Assembly (NCBI GenBank): GCA_963806455.1
Contig: CAWDXZ010000002.1
Coordinates: 620,001-684,000 of the forward strand
Length of the DNA stretch: 64,000 bases
Direction: 5' to 3'
Source of the DNA: Bog-756 sp963806455
Lineage (GTDB): Bacteria; Actinomycetota; Acidimicrobiia; Acidimicrobiales; RAAP-2
Positions 18,929 through 27,676 of the stretch are shown here, in pieces. The notes beneath the pieces were generated by a model that ran no database searches, was not told the DNA's origin, and saw nothing but the letters and a program-made list of their open reading frames with translations. Each line of letters starts with the position of its first letter. Position 1 is the stretch's first letter. Made by a program: the position numbers and the translations under genes.

Positions 18929-20945
18929 TCACACCGCCGGCCGCTGGGCGAGCAAGGTGGTCGCCTGCAGCGCCACGTTGTCGGCGGTGAAGCCGAACTC
19001 CCGGAGGGCGACCGACCCCGGCGCCGAAGCCCCGAAGGTGTCGATGCTGACGCTGGCGTCTGCGTAGCGGTCCCATCCGAAGGAGGTGGCGGCCTCGACG
19101 GCCAGCCGCGGCGTGCCGGGGGGCAGGACCTCGGTCCGGTAGGCATCCGGCTGGTCGGCGAACAGGTCCCACGAGGGGAACGACACCACCCGGGCCCGGA
19201 CGCCGGCGGCGGCCAGGAGGTCGGCGGCGGCCAGGCAGACGTGGACCTCACTGCCGGTGCCGATGAGCACCACCTGCGGCGCGCCCTCGCTGTGGCGCAG
19301 CACGTAGGCCCCTTGCGCCAGACCCTCGGGGGCCAGTCGGGCCGTCTCCGCCAGGACCGGGACGTCCTGGCGGGAGAGGACGAGGGCGGTGGGGCCGTCC
19401 TCGTCCACCGCGATGCGCCACGCCGACGCGGTCTCGTTGGCGTCGGCGGGACGGATCACCCGCAGGCCGGGCATGGCCCGTACGGCGGCCAGCTGCTCGA
19501 CAGGTTGATGGGTCGGCCCGTCCTGGCCCAGCCCGACCGAGTCGTGGGTCCAGGAATAGATGACATGCACGCCGGAGATGGCGGCGATCCGGACCGCGCC
19601 TCTCATGTAGTCGCTGAACGACGAAGAAGGTGCCCCCGACCGGCAAGAGGCCGCGATGTGCCGCCATGCCGGTCATCACGCCGCCCATCCCGTGCTCGCG
19701 GATGCCGTAGTGGACGAGGTCGCCACCGTGATCGACGCTGGACTGTGCCACCGCGCCATCCCAGGCCATCCCGGTGTTGCCGGTCAGGTCGGCACTGCCA
19801 GGCATGAGCCCGGGGATCTCCGATCCGACGGCGTCGATACAGGCCTTGATGGCCTTGCGGGTAGCCATGGGCCCGTCCTCCGGGGAGAAGGTGGGCAGTC
19901 CCGCCGCCCAACCGGGCAGTCCGTGCCCTCCCATACCCGACTCGTAGCGTCGGCGGTCGCCGTCCCAGGCAGCAAGCCGCTCGGCCCATTCCCTCCGCCA
20001 GGACTGGCCCCTCGGGATGCAGGCCCGGTACATCGCCAGCACCTCGTCGGGGACCCAGAACTTCTGGTCCGGGGGCAGGCCGAGGATCTCCTTGGTCAGG
20101 CGGATCTCCTCTTCGGGGAAGGGATCACCGTGGGCCTTGGCCGTGTCGGTGAGGTGGGGGGACGGATAGCCGATGTGGCTCCGGAGGATGATGAGCGACG
20201 GGCGGTCCTCGTCGTCTCGGGCTCGCAGGAGGGCGGCTTCGAGTGCGTCGAGGTCGTTGGCCACCTCGCCGACGTTCTCGACTCCCCAGCCATAGGCGGC
20301 GAACCGCTCGCCCACGTCGTCGGAGTAGGCCAGCTCGGTGGGCCCGTCGATGGTGATGTGGTTGTCGTCGTACACGTAGACCAGGCGTCCGAGCTTGAGG
20401 TGTCCGGCCAGTGAGGCGGCTTCGTGGGAGATCCCCTCCTCGAAGCACCCGTCGCCGGCGATCACGTAGGTGTGGTGGTCGCAGACCTCGGGCGAGTAGG
20501 TGGCCCGCATCCACCGCTCGGCGATGCCCATCCCCACCCCGTTGGCCACCCCCTGGCCGAGCGGTCCGGTGGTCACCTCGACCCCCGGGGTGTGGTTGTG
20601 CTCGGGATGGCCCGGGGTGCGGCTGTTCCACTGGCGGAAGGCGCGCAGGTCGTCGAGGGTCAGACCGTAGCCGGTGAGGTAGAGCATCGAGTACAGCAGG
20701 ATGGAGGCGTGCCCGTTGGACAGCACGAACCGGTCGCGGTCGGGCCAGTCGGGGTCCGATGGGTCGTGGCGCATGATCCGGGTGAACAGGACGTGGGCCA
20801 AGGGGGCGAGCGCCATGGCCGTGCCCGAGTGCCCGGAGTCGGCGGCCCGGGGAGCGTCCATGGCCAGGCCCCGGATGACGTCGATGCCGAGCTGCTGGAG
20901 GTCGGCGTCGACAGCTGGTCCCGGGTGCACCAATCGGTCGGTCAT
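18929..20945 (-). pseudogene. tkt: Transketolase, interrupted by a one-base frameshift
   Basis: Thiamine-diphosphate enzyme moving two-carbon units between sugar phosphates. The first frame runs from 20945 through the ThDP site (GDGCFEEGISHEA) to GGTFFV, then becomes Arg/Gly-rich nonsense. The family's continuation, FSDYMRGAVRIAA, is encoded in another frame from about 19620 and runs cleanly to a stop at 18929. Deleting one base, the C at 19619 (a G on the coding strand), restores a single 671-codon frame of normal transketolase length. The rest shows no decay. Sequencing or assembly error, recent mutation and recoding are all possible; it is the only tkt in the window and the operon needs it. 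Confidence 0.9.
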
Positions 20946-21007
20946 CGAGGGCCACCCTATCGGCCGCGCCTGGCCGCGGAGACCGCCGCCGCCGGAGGGC
21001 GGCCCTG

Positions 21008-22156
21008 CTACCGGTCCGAGAACAAGGCCATGGAGGTGGTCGAGCCGTGCACGAAATTCCGGCCGCCGATGGGCCCGATCTCCCCGGCGGCGAACAGGCC
21101 ACCAACGGGGACGGGACCGAGCGCACCCTCGAGCACCGAGGCGTCGTGGTCGCCGGTGCCGAACAGGCGGGTGCCGCGGCCGTTGCAGGTGAACATCAGG
21201 GCGCCCTGCGCCCTGCGGTCGTCCAGGAGGAGCTCGAGCTCGCGGTGGGCGGTCTCGGCGTCGCGCCGGTGGAAACGGACCGTGCTGCCCAGCGGGACCC
21301 GGTCGTCGACGGCCACGGCGCCGGTGGCCCGGTCCGCCCCTACGACGTTGCGGATGAGGTAGTCACCCGGGTGCGGCTCCCCGACGTGCTCGTCCACCAG
21401 TCGTCCGACCAGCAGCCCGTTGGCCTCGATGCCGGCCACCTCGGCCGGCCCCAGGCCGTTCTTGATCTGCTCGACCAGGCATTCCATGGCGGGGAGGCCG
21501 GCCACCTCGTAGATCACGTTGCGATCCGAGCGGGTCACGGTGAGCGGATTGCCGTAGGCGCGACAGCCCTGCGACACGACGCAGTCGATCTCGACCCCCG
21601 TGCCGATGAGCACCCCGACGGCGCCGGCGGTCAGGAGCCGCTCGTTGACGACGAGACGTGTGCCACCCGGCCCCCGGCCCCCCGAGGCGTTGCCGCCGAT
21701 GGCCGGGAGCCCCGGTCGAGCCACCTCGAGCCAGCGCAGGAACTCCTCGGCCGGGAAGGTGAACGGGTCGGCCAGCAGGAGGAGGGCGGTGGGGTCGAAG
21801 ACGAGGGCCTCCGGCCAGCCGTCGAAGTGCCACGAGTCGTCGGCCAGGCGGGTGGCGGTGATGGCCAAGGGGGCGAGCGGCCCGACCCGGCCCGCCCACA
21901 GGCTGACGGCCGGGGTCTCCTCGACCTCTCGACCCGTCCCGACGACCGACTCGGCTGCCGCGCCCACCAGGGCGAGAGGGTGGAGCACCGAGGCAATCGT
22001 GTGGGTGATCTCCTCGAGCACCCCGGCATGGGGCCGGGTCGTGGTCACCACGGCCAGGTCGGGGCGGTCACCGAGCGACTCGAGGACGGCCCCGACCACC
22101 TCCCCGGTGGCTTGGGTGGCCATGGGGTGCTCGGACAGGGCACTGGCGAACGGCAC
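21008..22156 (-). CDS. FIST domain sensory protein
   Basis: 382 aa. The N-terminal FIST_N region (about 1-215) and FIST_C region (about 225-375) are recognisable from the pattern of Gly-rich strands and the C-terminal GALMFTCNGRGTRLFG...GLFAAGEIGPIGGRNFVHG block. FIST domains are predicted small-ligand (amino-acid-type) sensors, usually fused to signalling domains; here it stands alone, without a kinase or cyclase. The GTG start follows the cupin gene stop by 6 nt, and tkt begins 62 nt downstream, so it belongs to the pentose phosphate transcription run. Confidence 0.85.
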   Translation of the reverse strand: MPFASALSEHPMATQATGEVVGAVLESLGDRPDLAVVTTTRPHAGVLEEITHTIASVLHPLALVGAAAESVVGTGREVEETPAVSLWAGRVGPLAPLAITATRLADDSWHFDGWPEALVFDPTALLLLADPFTFPAEEFLRWLEVARPGLPAIGGNASGGRGPGGTRLVVNERLLTAGAVGVLIGTGVEIDCVVSQGCRAYGNPLTVTRSDRNVIYEVAGLPAMECLVEQIKNGLGPAEVAGIEANGLLVGRLVDEHVGEPHPGDYLIRNVVGADRATGAVAVDDRVPLGSTVRFHRRDAETAHRELELLLDDRRAQGALMFTCNGRGTRLFGTGDHDASVLEGALGPVPVGGLFAAGEIGPIGGRNFVHGSTTSMALFSDR

Positions 22157-22162
22157 CGGCGG

Positions 22163-23173
22163 TCAGCCGTCCGGCGGTGCGAAGCTGATGTCGAGCGAGC
22201 GGAGGTAGGTGTGCAACCCGGCATCCTGGACGGGAACGAGGTGGGCGGCACGCCCGGACTCGTTGTGGTGGCTGTGCCAGAGGCCCGGTGGCGTGACGAA
22301 GGCCCCGCCCGGCTCCCAGTCGACCCGCACGGGGTCGGCGATCGTCCCGTCAGCCGCCAGCCGGGGGCCGACCAGCGAGTAGCACCCGGGCCCACAGTCG
22401 GTGATGAGGTCCAGGGCCACGCTCTGGTGGCGATGGGGACGTTGGACCCGGCCCGCGGGCAGGACCCCGAGCATGGCCCACAGGGTGTGGGTCACGGTGA
22501 GGGTCTGAGGGGTGGCGACGTTGCCGAGCAGCACGCTGACTCGGTTGCGCGTGGCGGACTGCGGGTCGCGCTCCACCTCGGCGAGCCTCGCCCTGGCCAC
22601 GGCGCCGTCGAAGCGGGTGGGCTCGAACCGGCTCTCGGTCGGGGCCACACCGAGGTAGGTCAGGAGGGGGGCGTCGGTCACCCGGTAGAGCACCGCACCG
22701 GCGTCGCCGGTGGCAGAATGGATGGTCGAACAACCGGCCGGCAGGGTCAGGAAGTCGCCGGGGCCCCATGCCATCCGGCCCGACCGCGACGGTCCGGCCG
22801 ACACCCGGCGCTCGAAGTGGCTGCTGCCCTGGCCGCGCAGGCAGAAGTAGAGCTCGCTGGTACAAGCCCCGGCCGTCCGGAGGGGGTCGTCGGGGAGGAC
22901 GACCGCGAACGAGGCGAGGAGGCCGGGGCTGGTGGCCGGATAGGCCACCCCCAGTTCGGCGGAGAGGTCGAGGGGCACCAAGCGGGAACGATCGCCGCCG
23001 CCCGGCTCGGGTGGGAAGCACCGCACGGGCACCGAGCCGATGGCCCCGGTGGCCAGGGGGTCCACCGCGGTGGAGTACTCGTAGAACACGGCGTCGCCGG
23101 TCCAGTCCTCGACCGCCTCGCCCACCAGCAGGCCGGGGCCGGAGCCCGGGCCGGCGGGGTTCACCGTTCCCAC
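22163..23173 (-). CDS. Bicupin protein, gentisate/homogentisate dioxygenase-like fold
   Basis: About 336 aa with two cupin barrels. The N-terminal one includes ELYFCLRGQGSSHFE; the C-terminal one has a metal-site pattern RPHRHQSVALDLI and GLWHSHHNE. Such proteins often bind Fe(II) and act as ring-cleaving dioxygenases or isomerases. The start is uncertain: GTG codons at 23173 and 23164 are both possible, and anything upstream of 23224 would overlap the divergent thioesterase gene. It heads the run FIST-tkt-tal-gnd-zwf. Substrate unknown. Confidence 0.65.
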   Translation of the reverse strand: MGTVNPAGPGSGPGLLVGEAVEDWTGDAVFYEYSTAVDPLATGAIGSVPVRCFPPEPGGGDRSRLVPLDLSAELGVAYPATSPGLLASFAVVLPDDPLRTAGACTSELYFCLRGQGSSHFERRVSAGPSRSGRMAWGPGDFLTLPAGCSTIHSATGDAGAVLYRVTDAPLLTYLGVAPTESRFEPTRFDGAVARARLAEVERDPQSATRNRVSVLLGNVATPQTLTVTHTLWAMLGVLPAGRVQRPHRHQSVALDLITDCGPGCYSLVGPRLAADGTIADPVRVDWEPGGAFVTPPGLWHSHHNESGRAAHLVPVQDAGLHTYLRSLDISFAPPDG

Positions 23174-23223
23174 CGGTTCGTCATGCCCACCAGTATCGAC
23201 GAGTGGGGGCGAGGTAGCGTCAC

Positions 23224-23637
23224 ATGGTGGCTGATCAGCGGATCCAGGTCCCACCGCCCTGCGAGCTGACCCTCGGGATGACCTGCGTGGACAAGTCGGA
23301 GCCGGGACGAACCGTCTGGCGGATGCGGGCCGACGAGCGATTCGCCAACCCGGCCGGCATCGTCCAGGGAGGGTTCATCGGCGCCATGGCCGACTCCGCC
23401 ATGGGCTCGGCCACCGTCACGTTCGCCAAGGCGACGGGGCGGAAGGTGTTCTCCTCCAACGTCGAGATGAAGACGAGCTTTCTGGCCCAGGTGCGCGTCG
23501 GCTCGGTGCTCGAGTGTCACGCCTCGGTCGTCTCGGGGGGTGCCCGGGTGGCCTTCACCGAGGCCGAGGTCGTCGACGACCGGGGGCGGATGGTGGCCCG
23601 GGCCAGCTCCACCTACCTGTTCACCGACCGGGACTGA
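23224..23637 (+). CDS. PaaI-type hotdog thioesterase
   Basis: 137 aa single hotdog domain. FANPAGIVQGGFIGAMADSAMG is the family core, with Asp in the ADSAMG helix as the likely catalytic residue. It would hydrolyse acyl- or aryl-CoA thioesters in the cytoplasm. GAGG lies 9 nt before the ATG. It is divergent from the bicupin gene with only about 50 bp between them, and begins the plus-strand run towards the proteasome genes. Confidence 0.85.
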   Translation: MVADQRIQVPPPCELTLGMTCVDKSEPGRTVWRMRADERFANPAGIVQGGFIGAMADSAMGSATVTFAKATGRKVFSSNVEMKTSFLAQVRVGSVLECHASVVSGGARVAFTEAEVVDDRGRMVARASSTYLFTDRD

Positions 23638-23743
23638 TGACCGGCCCGAGCCGTGAACCCGCCGGTGTTGCCTATAGTTGGGTGAGCAATGAGCAGGTGG
23701 TGGGGCTGCCGGCCCCCGCCCCGCCCGCCATCCGAGGAGGACT

Positions 23744-24103
23744 GTGGCCCGAAGTGGAAGCAGCAGAGGCAGGGGACTGGGTGGCCTGCGCACCACCGGC
23801 GGCGAGGCGCTCCGACTGGTCATCGACTATGTCAAACAGGAGACCCTCGACCCGCTCAAGGGGCTCGGTCGCTACATCGCCTTCGGCGTGGCCGGCTCGG
23901 TGGCCCTGGCCATCGGTCTGGTCATCCTGTCGGTGAGCCTCCTCCGCCTGCTCCAGGGCGAGACCGGCACCGCCTTCGCCGGCAATCTGTCCTGGGTCCC
24001 CTACGTCATCTGCACGGTGGCCGTGGTGGTGGTGGCGGGATTGGCCGTGTGGGCCATCAGCCGGGGCGAGGGTCGGAACGGATCGCAAAAGGAGATGCCA
24101 TGA
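23744..24103 (+). CDS. Small membrane protein, actinobacterial holin-X / holin superfamily III-like
   Basis: 119 aa. After a basic N-terminus and an amphipathic stretch (about 19-42) come two transmembrane helices (about 45-70 and 83-107) separated by a short loop, then a charged tail. This layout fits the actinobacterial holin-X domain (phage-holin clan), found in chromosomes without prophage. The GTG start has GAGGAGG 3 nt upstream, and a TATAGT -10-like hexamer lies at about 23673. Its stop overlaps the next start by 4 bp. Function unknown; no phage genes surround it. Confidence 0.65.
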   Translation: MARSGSSRGRGLGGLRTTGGEALRLVIDYVKQETLDPLKGLGRYIAFGVAGSVALAIGLVILSVSLLRLLQGETGTAFAGNLSWVPYVICTVAVVVVAGLAVWAISRGEGRNGSQKEMP

Positions 24104-24312
24104 GCCCGGGCACCGAACGGATCACCCGTGATCAGATCGAGGCCAAGTTCCGCGAGCTCACCGGTGAGGTCACCGAGGAGGCCCAGTCGGCCCGCTCCCA
24201 GGTGGTCACGGTGGGGCTGGCCGTCGGGGTGGTCCTCGTCGCCGTGGTCTTCCTGATCGGCCGGCGGAGCGGGCGAAGACGGTCGGCCGTCGTCGAGGTC
24301 CGCCGGATCTGA
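24100..24312 (+). CDS. Small single-pass membrane protein
   Basis: 70 aa. Residues 1-34 are charged and probably helical (ITRDQIEAKFRELTGEVTEEA), residues 35-53 form one transmembrane helix (VVTVGLAVGVVLVAVVFLIG), and the tail is Arg-rich, suggesting an inside C-terminus. ATG overlaps the upstream stop (ATGA), and GGAG precedes it. Coupled to the holin-like gene; not recognised as a named family. Confidence 0.65.
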   Translation: MSPGTERITRDQIEAKFRELTGEVTEEAQSARSQVVTVGLAVGVVLVAVVFLIGRRSGRRRSAVVEVRRI

Positions 24313-24315
24313 CCC

Positions 24316-24528
24316 GTGGACAATCTGCTGCGGTACATCCAACTGAAGGCCTTCGGCCGGGGCCTCCGGGGCTACCACACGGCCTGGCTGGTGGTGGGGG
24401 CGGCGGCCTGGATGGTCAACCGGGCCAGGCACCAGGACGACGTGGTCTACCGCACGGTCCTCAAGCCGGGAGAGCGTCTCATCGTGAAGACCTCGAAACC
24501 CGGTCCCGCCTCGTCAGCCGACGGCTGA
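24316..24528 (+). CDS. Small hydrophobic protein before trmI
   Basis: 70 aa from a GTG 3 nt after the previous stop. It has a short hydrophobic helix (TAWLVVGAAAWMV, about 22-34) and a beta-like C-terminal part (VVYRTVLKPGERLIVKTSKPG). It sits between two membrane proteins and trmI in a contiguous transcription unit. Not recognised. Confidence 0.6.
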   Translation: MDNLLRYIQLKAFGRGLRGYHTAWLVVGAAAWMVNRARHQDDVVYRTVLKPGERLIVKTSKPGPASSADG

Positions 24529-24533
24529 GCGCG

Positions 24534-25337
24534 GTGGGGCCCGGGGAGGAGCGGACCGCCCTGCGCACCGGTGAGGCGGTGCTCCTCGTCGACGCCAAGG
24601 GCCGCCGCTACCTGATCACGTTGAGGCCGGGGGCCTCCTTCCACACCCATGTCGGCATCGTGGCGCACGACCGGCTCATCGGCAGCCCGGAGGGCTCGAC
24701 CGTCCTCGGCAGCACGGGGCGGCGCTTCCTGGTGGTCCGTCCCACCCTGTCGGACGCCGTGCTCAAGATGCCGCGGGGGGCCCAGGTCATCTACCCGAAG
24801 GACCTCGGGGCGATCCTGATGGAGGCGGACATCGCCCCGGGGGACCGCGTGCTCGAGGCCGGGGTGGGATCGGGTGCCCTCTCCATGGCCGTGCTACGGG
24901 CGGGCGCCGAGGTGGTCGGATACGAGCTGCGAGAGGACTTTGCCGAGCGAGCCCTGGCCAACGTGCAGTCGATGCTGGGGGAGGACGTGCCCTACCGAGT
25001 CGAGGTCCGCGACGTCTACCACGGCATCGACGAGCGCCACCTCGACCGGATACTGCTCGACCTGCCCGAGCCGTGGCGGGTACTCGGCCACGCCGAGACA
25101 GCCCTCCGGCCGGGTGGGATCCTCTGCGCCTACCTGCCCTCGATCAACCAGACCTCACAATTGCGCGATGCCATCGAACGGAGCACCTTCGGGCTGGCCT
25201 CGACGCTGGAGGTGTTGCACCGGACCTGGCACGTCGAGCCCCGGTCGGTGCGCCCCGACCATCGGATGGTCGGCCACACCGGGTTCCTCACCACCGCCCG
25301 CCGGCTCCTGCCCGCCGAGGAACCCGGTGACCCGTGA
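24534..25337 (+). CDS. trmI: tRNA (adenine-58-N1)-methyltransferase TrmI
   Basis: 267 aa SAM-dependent methyltransferase that modifies A58 in the tRNA T-loop. The N-terminal small beta domain is followed by VYPKDLG-type IYPKDLGAIL, then the SAM loop VLEAGVGSGALS and LDLPEPW, the family's motif IV. A GTG start 5 nt after the previous gene indicates coupling. In Mycobacterium the orthologue (Rv2118c) also sits just upstream of the mpa-dop-pup locus, so this neighbourhood is conserved. Confidence 0.92.
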   Translation: MGPGEERTALRTGEAVLLVDAKGRRYLITLRPGASFHTHVGIVAHDRLIGSPEGSTVLGSTGRRFLVVRPTLSDAVLKMPRGAQVIYPKDLGAILMEADIAPGDRVLEAGVGSGALSMAVLRAGAEVVGYELREDFAERALANVQSMLGEDVPYRVEVRDVYHGIDERHLDRILLDLPEPWRVLGHAETALRPGGILCAYLPSINQTSQLRDAIERSTFGLASTLEVLHRTWHVEPRSVRPDHRMVGHTGFLTTARRLLPAEEPGDP

Positions 25338-25360
25338 GGCTCGGCGCGGCTCGATGAGGC

Positions 25361-25597
25361 TCAGCTCTGCTCGATGAAGATGCACTCGCCGGGGCACTCC
25401 TCGGACGCCTCGACCACGGCGTCCTCGAGGTCGGCGGGCACAGCGGCCATACCGGCGGAGCCGCCCGGCTCGTTGCGGACGTCGTCGCCTTCCTTCACAT
25501 AGGCGAGCCCGTCGTCGAGCAGGGTGAACACGGCCGGCGCGATCTCCTCGCACAGACCGTCCCCGGTGCACAGATCCTGGTCGATCCAGACCTTCAT
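25361..25597 (-). CDS. Ferredoxin, 3Fe-4S or mixed type
   Basis: 78 aa acidic protein. The cluster ligands are C-x5-C in DLCTGDGLC near the N-terminus and CP in EECPGEC near the C-terminus, the pattern of actinobacterial single-cluster ferredoxins that serve P450s and other oxidoreductases. The ATG at 25597 is chosen over the GTG at 25615 because of the preceding GGGAGAG and family length. Divergent from mpa and convergent with trmI. Confidence 0.88.
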   Translation of the reverse strand: MKVWIDQDLCTGDGLCEEIAPAVFTLLDDGLAYVKEGDDVRNEPGGSAGMAAVPADLEDAVVEASEECPGECIFIEQS

Positions 25598-25750
25598 CAG
25601 CAGCGTCTCTCCCACGTGTCTCGGAACCGGATGCGCCCGACCGACCGTCCGGGCCCGTCGGTGGCGTCGGGGCCGGCATACCTCTGCCCATCGTCCACCC
25701 CCAAACGACGCGCACTCACAACCATGCTATCGGCAACCCCACCAGTGTAG

Positions 25751-25765
25751 CTGACGACGCGTCAG
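25751..25765. promoter_or_regulatory. Candidate operator palindrome between ferredoxin and mpa
   Basis: CTGACG and its exact reverse complement CGTCAG flank a 3-nt spacer. It is in the 268-bp divergent region, 100 nt upstream of mpa and 154 nt upstream of the ferredoxin start. A TAGGGT hexamer at about 25829 could be the mpa -10 box. Confidence 0.35.
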
Positions 25766-25865
25766 ATCCACCGGACCCGGCCGCCCCGGCGGGCCAGGGC
25801 AGAGTGCTCTGAACGGGGGAGTGCCGGTGTAGGGTCGCCGGATAGGGGAATGACACGCGAGCGAG

Positions 25866-27650
25866 GTGATTCCAACGGCTGATTTCGATGACGTGCGGGG
25901 CGATCGCCGGCCGGCAGACTCCGCCGGCGACGATCTCGACGCGTTGCGGGTTCGGGCCCAGGCGGCCGAGGAGGAGGTCACGCTGCTCCGGCGCCGCCTC
26001 CAGGAGAGCCCGCGGCGGGTGCAGACCCTCGAGGAGAAGCTGCTCGAGACCAAGGGGCAGCTGGCCCAGGCCATCTCGCAGAACGAGAAGCTGACCTTCA
26101 CCCTGCAGACGGCCAAGGAGCACGTGGCCAACCTGCGGGAGGAGGTCGAGAAGCTCACCCAGCCCCCGGCGGCCTACGGCACCTTCCTCGGGGCCAACGA
26201 CGACGGGACCGTCGACGTCTTCTCCGGGGGACGGAAGATGCGAGTGTCGCTCCATCCGGACATCGACGCCGACGAACTGCAACGCGGCAACGAGGTGGTC
26301 CTCAACGAGTCGCTCAACGTGATCCTGGCCCGCGACGGCGAGGGCTCCGGAGAGGTCGTGGTGATCAAGGAGGTCCTCGAGGACGGTCTGCGGGCCATGG
26401 TGTTCGGGCGGGCCGACGAGGAACGGGTGGCGGAGCTCTCCGACGCGCTCATCGGGGTCAAGCTCCGGGCCGGAGACACCGTCCTGATGGAGCCGCGCAC
26501 CGGCCTGCTGGTCGAGAAGCTGGCCCGGCCGGAGGTGGAGGAGCTGGTCCTCGAAGAGGTCCCCGACGTGACCTACGCCGACGTCGGGGGTCTGGACGAG
26601 CAGATCGAGGCCATCACCGACGCCGTCGAGCTTCCCTACCTCTACCGAGAGCTGTACCTGGAGCACCGGCTGCCGGCGCCCAAGGGCATCCTCCTCTACG
26701 GTCCGCCGGGCTGCGGCAAGACCCTCATCGCCAAGGCGGTGGCCAATTCATTGGCCAAGAAGGTGGCCGAGGTCACCGGGAACACCAACGCGCGCAGCTA
26801 CTTCCTCAACATCAAGGGGCCGGAGCTGCTCAACAAGTACGTGGGCGAGACCGAGCGCCAGATCCGGCTGGTGTTCCAACGGGCACGGGAGAAGTCGGAG
26901 GAGGGGGTGCCCGTCATCGTCTTCTTCGACGAGATGGACTCCCTGTTCCGGACGCGCGGCACCGGGATCAGCTCCGACATGGAGTCGACCATCGTCCCCC
27001 AGCTGCTGGCGGAGATCGACGGGGTCGAGACGTTGAAGGACGTGATCGTGATCGGCGCCTCCAACCGGGAGGACCTGATCGACCCGGCCATCCTGCGGCC
27101 GGGGCGCCTCGACGTGAAGATCCGCATCGAGCGGCCCAACGAGGCGGCCGCGGCCCAGATCTTCTCCCGCTATCTGAGCCCGGACCTCCCGCTCGACGCC
27201 GAGGAGGTCCGAACCCTCGGTGGGGGGGACCCAGCTAAGGCCACCCAGGCCATGATCGAGGCCACCGTGTCCGAGATGTACCGCAACGACGAAGAGAACC
27301 GGTTCCTCGAGGTGACCTACCAGAACGGCGACAAGGAAGTCCTCTACTACCGCGACTTCTCCTCGGGGGCGATGATCGAGAACATCGTCCGGCGGGCCAA
27401 GAAGCTGGCCATCAAGCGGTCGATCGCCGAGGAGTCACGCGGTATCCGGACCGGAGACCTGCTCGACTCGATCCGCCAGGAGTACAAGGAGAACGAAGAC
27501 CTGCCGAACACCACCAACCCCGACGACTGGGCGAAGATCTCGGGTAGGAAGGGTGAGCGGATCGTGTACATCCGCACGCTCATCAGTGACAACGAGGAGA
27601 CCAAGGGTGGCAGGTCCATCGAGCGGGTGGGTACCGGTCAGTATCTCTGA
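25866..27650 (+). CDS. mpa: Proteasome-activating AAA ATPase (Mpa/ARC)
   Basis: 594 aa hexameric ring ATPase that binds pupylated substrates, unfolds them and feeds them to the 20S core. Coiled coil at about 21-98 (the Pup-binding region), double OB domain at about 100-225, and AAA domain with Walker A GPPGCGKT (279-286) and Walker B IVFFDEMDSLF (351-361). The C-terminus is GTGQYL, the motif that docks into the proteasome alpha-ring. The GTG start has no convincing Shine-Dalgarno. First gene of the plus-strand Pup-proteasome locus. Confidence 0.97.
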   Translation: MIPTADFDDVRGDRRPADSAGDDLDALRVRAQAAEEEVTLLRRRLQESPRRVQTLEEKLLETKGQLAQAISQNEKLTFTLQTAKEHVANLREEVEKLTQPPAAYGTFLGANDDGTVDVFSGGRKMRVSLHPDIDADELQRGNEVVLNESLNVILARDGEGSGEVVVIKEVLEDGLRAMVFGRADEERVAELSDALIGVKLRAGDTVLMEPRTGLLVEKLARPEVEELVLEEVPDVTYADVGGLDEQIEAITDAVELPYLYRELYLEHRLPAPKGILLYGPPGCGKTLIAKAVANSLAKKVAEVTGNTNARSYFLNIKGPELLNKYVGETERQIRLVFQRAREKSEEGVPVIVFFDEMDSLFRTRGTGISSDMESTIVPQLLAEIDGVETLKDVIVIGASNREDLIDPAILRPGRLDVKIRIERPNEAAAAQIFSRYLSPDLPLDAEEVRTLGGGDPAKATQAMIEATVSEMYRNDEENRFLEVTYQNGDKEVLYYRDFSSGAMIENIVRRAKKLAIKRSIAEESRGIRTGDLLDSIRQEYKENEDLPNTTNPDDWAKISGRKGERIVYIRTLISDNEETKGGRSIERVGTGQYL

Positions 27651-27663
27651 GCGCGGGTCGGGA

Positions 27664-27669
27664 TAGGGT
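27664..27669 (+). promoter_or_regulatory. -10-like box of dop, predicted leaderless
   Basis: TAGGGT (TANNNT pattern) ends 7 nt before the dop GTG, the usual distance from -10 to +1, and no Shine-Dalgarno is present. Confidence 0.4.
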
Positions 27670-27676
27670 CGACTCC

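Noticed and set aside
21047..23269. Long plus-strand open frame opposite FIST and bicupin genes
   Set aside because: Antisense artefact; the minus-strand genes have recognisable domains, this frame has none.
23744..24528. Prophage remnant because of the holin-like gene
   Set aside because: No integrase, capsid, lysin or attachment repeats nearby, and the genes fit into a chromosomal operon.
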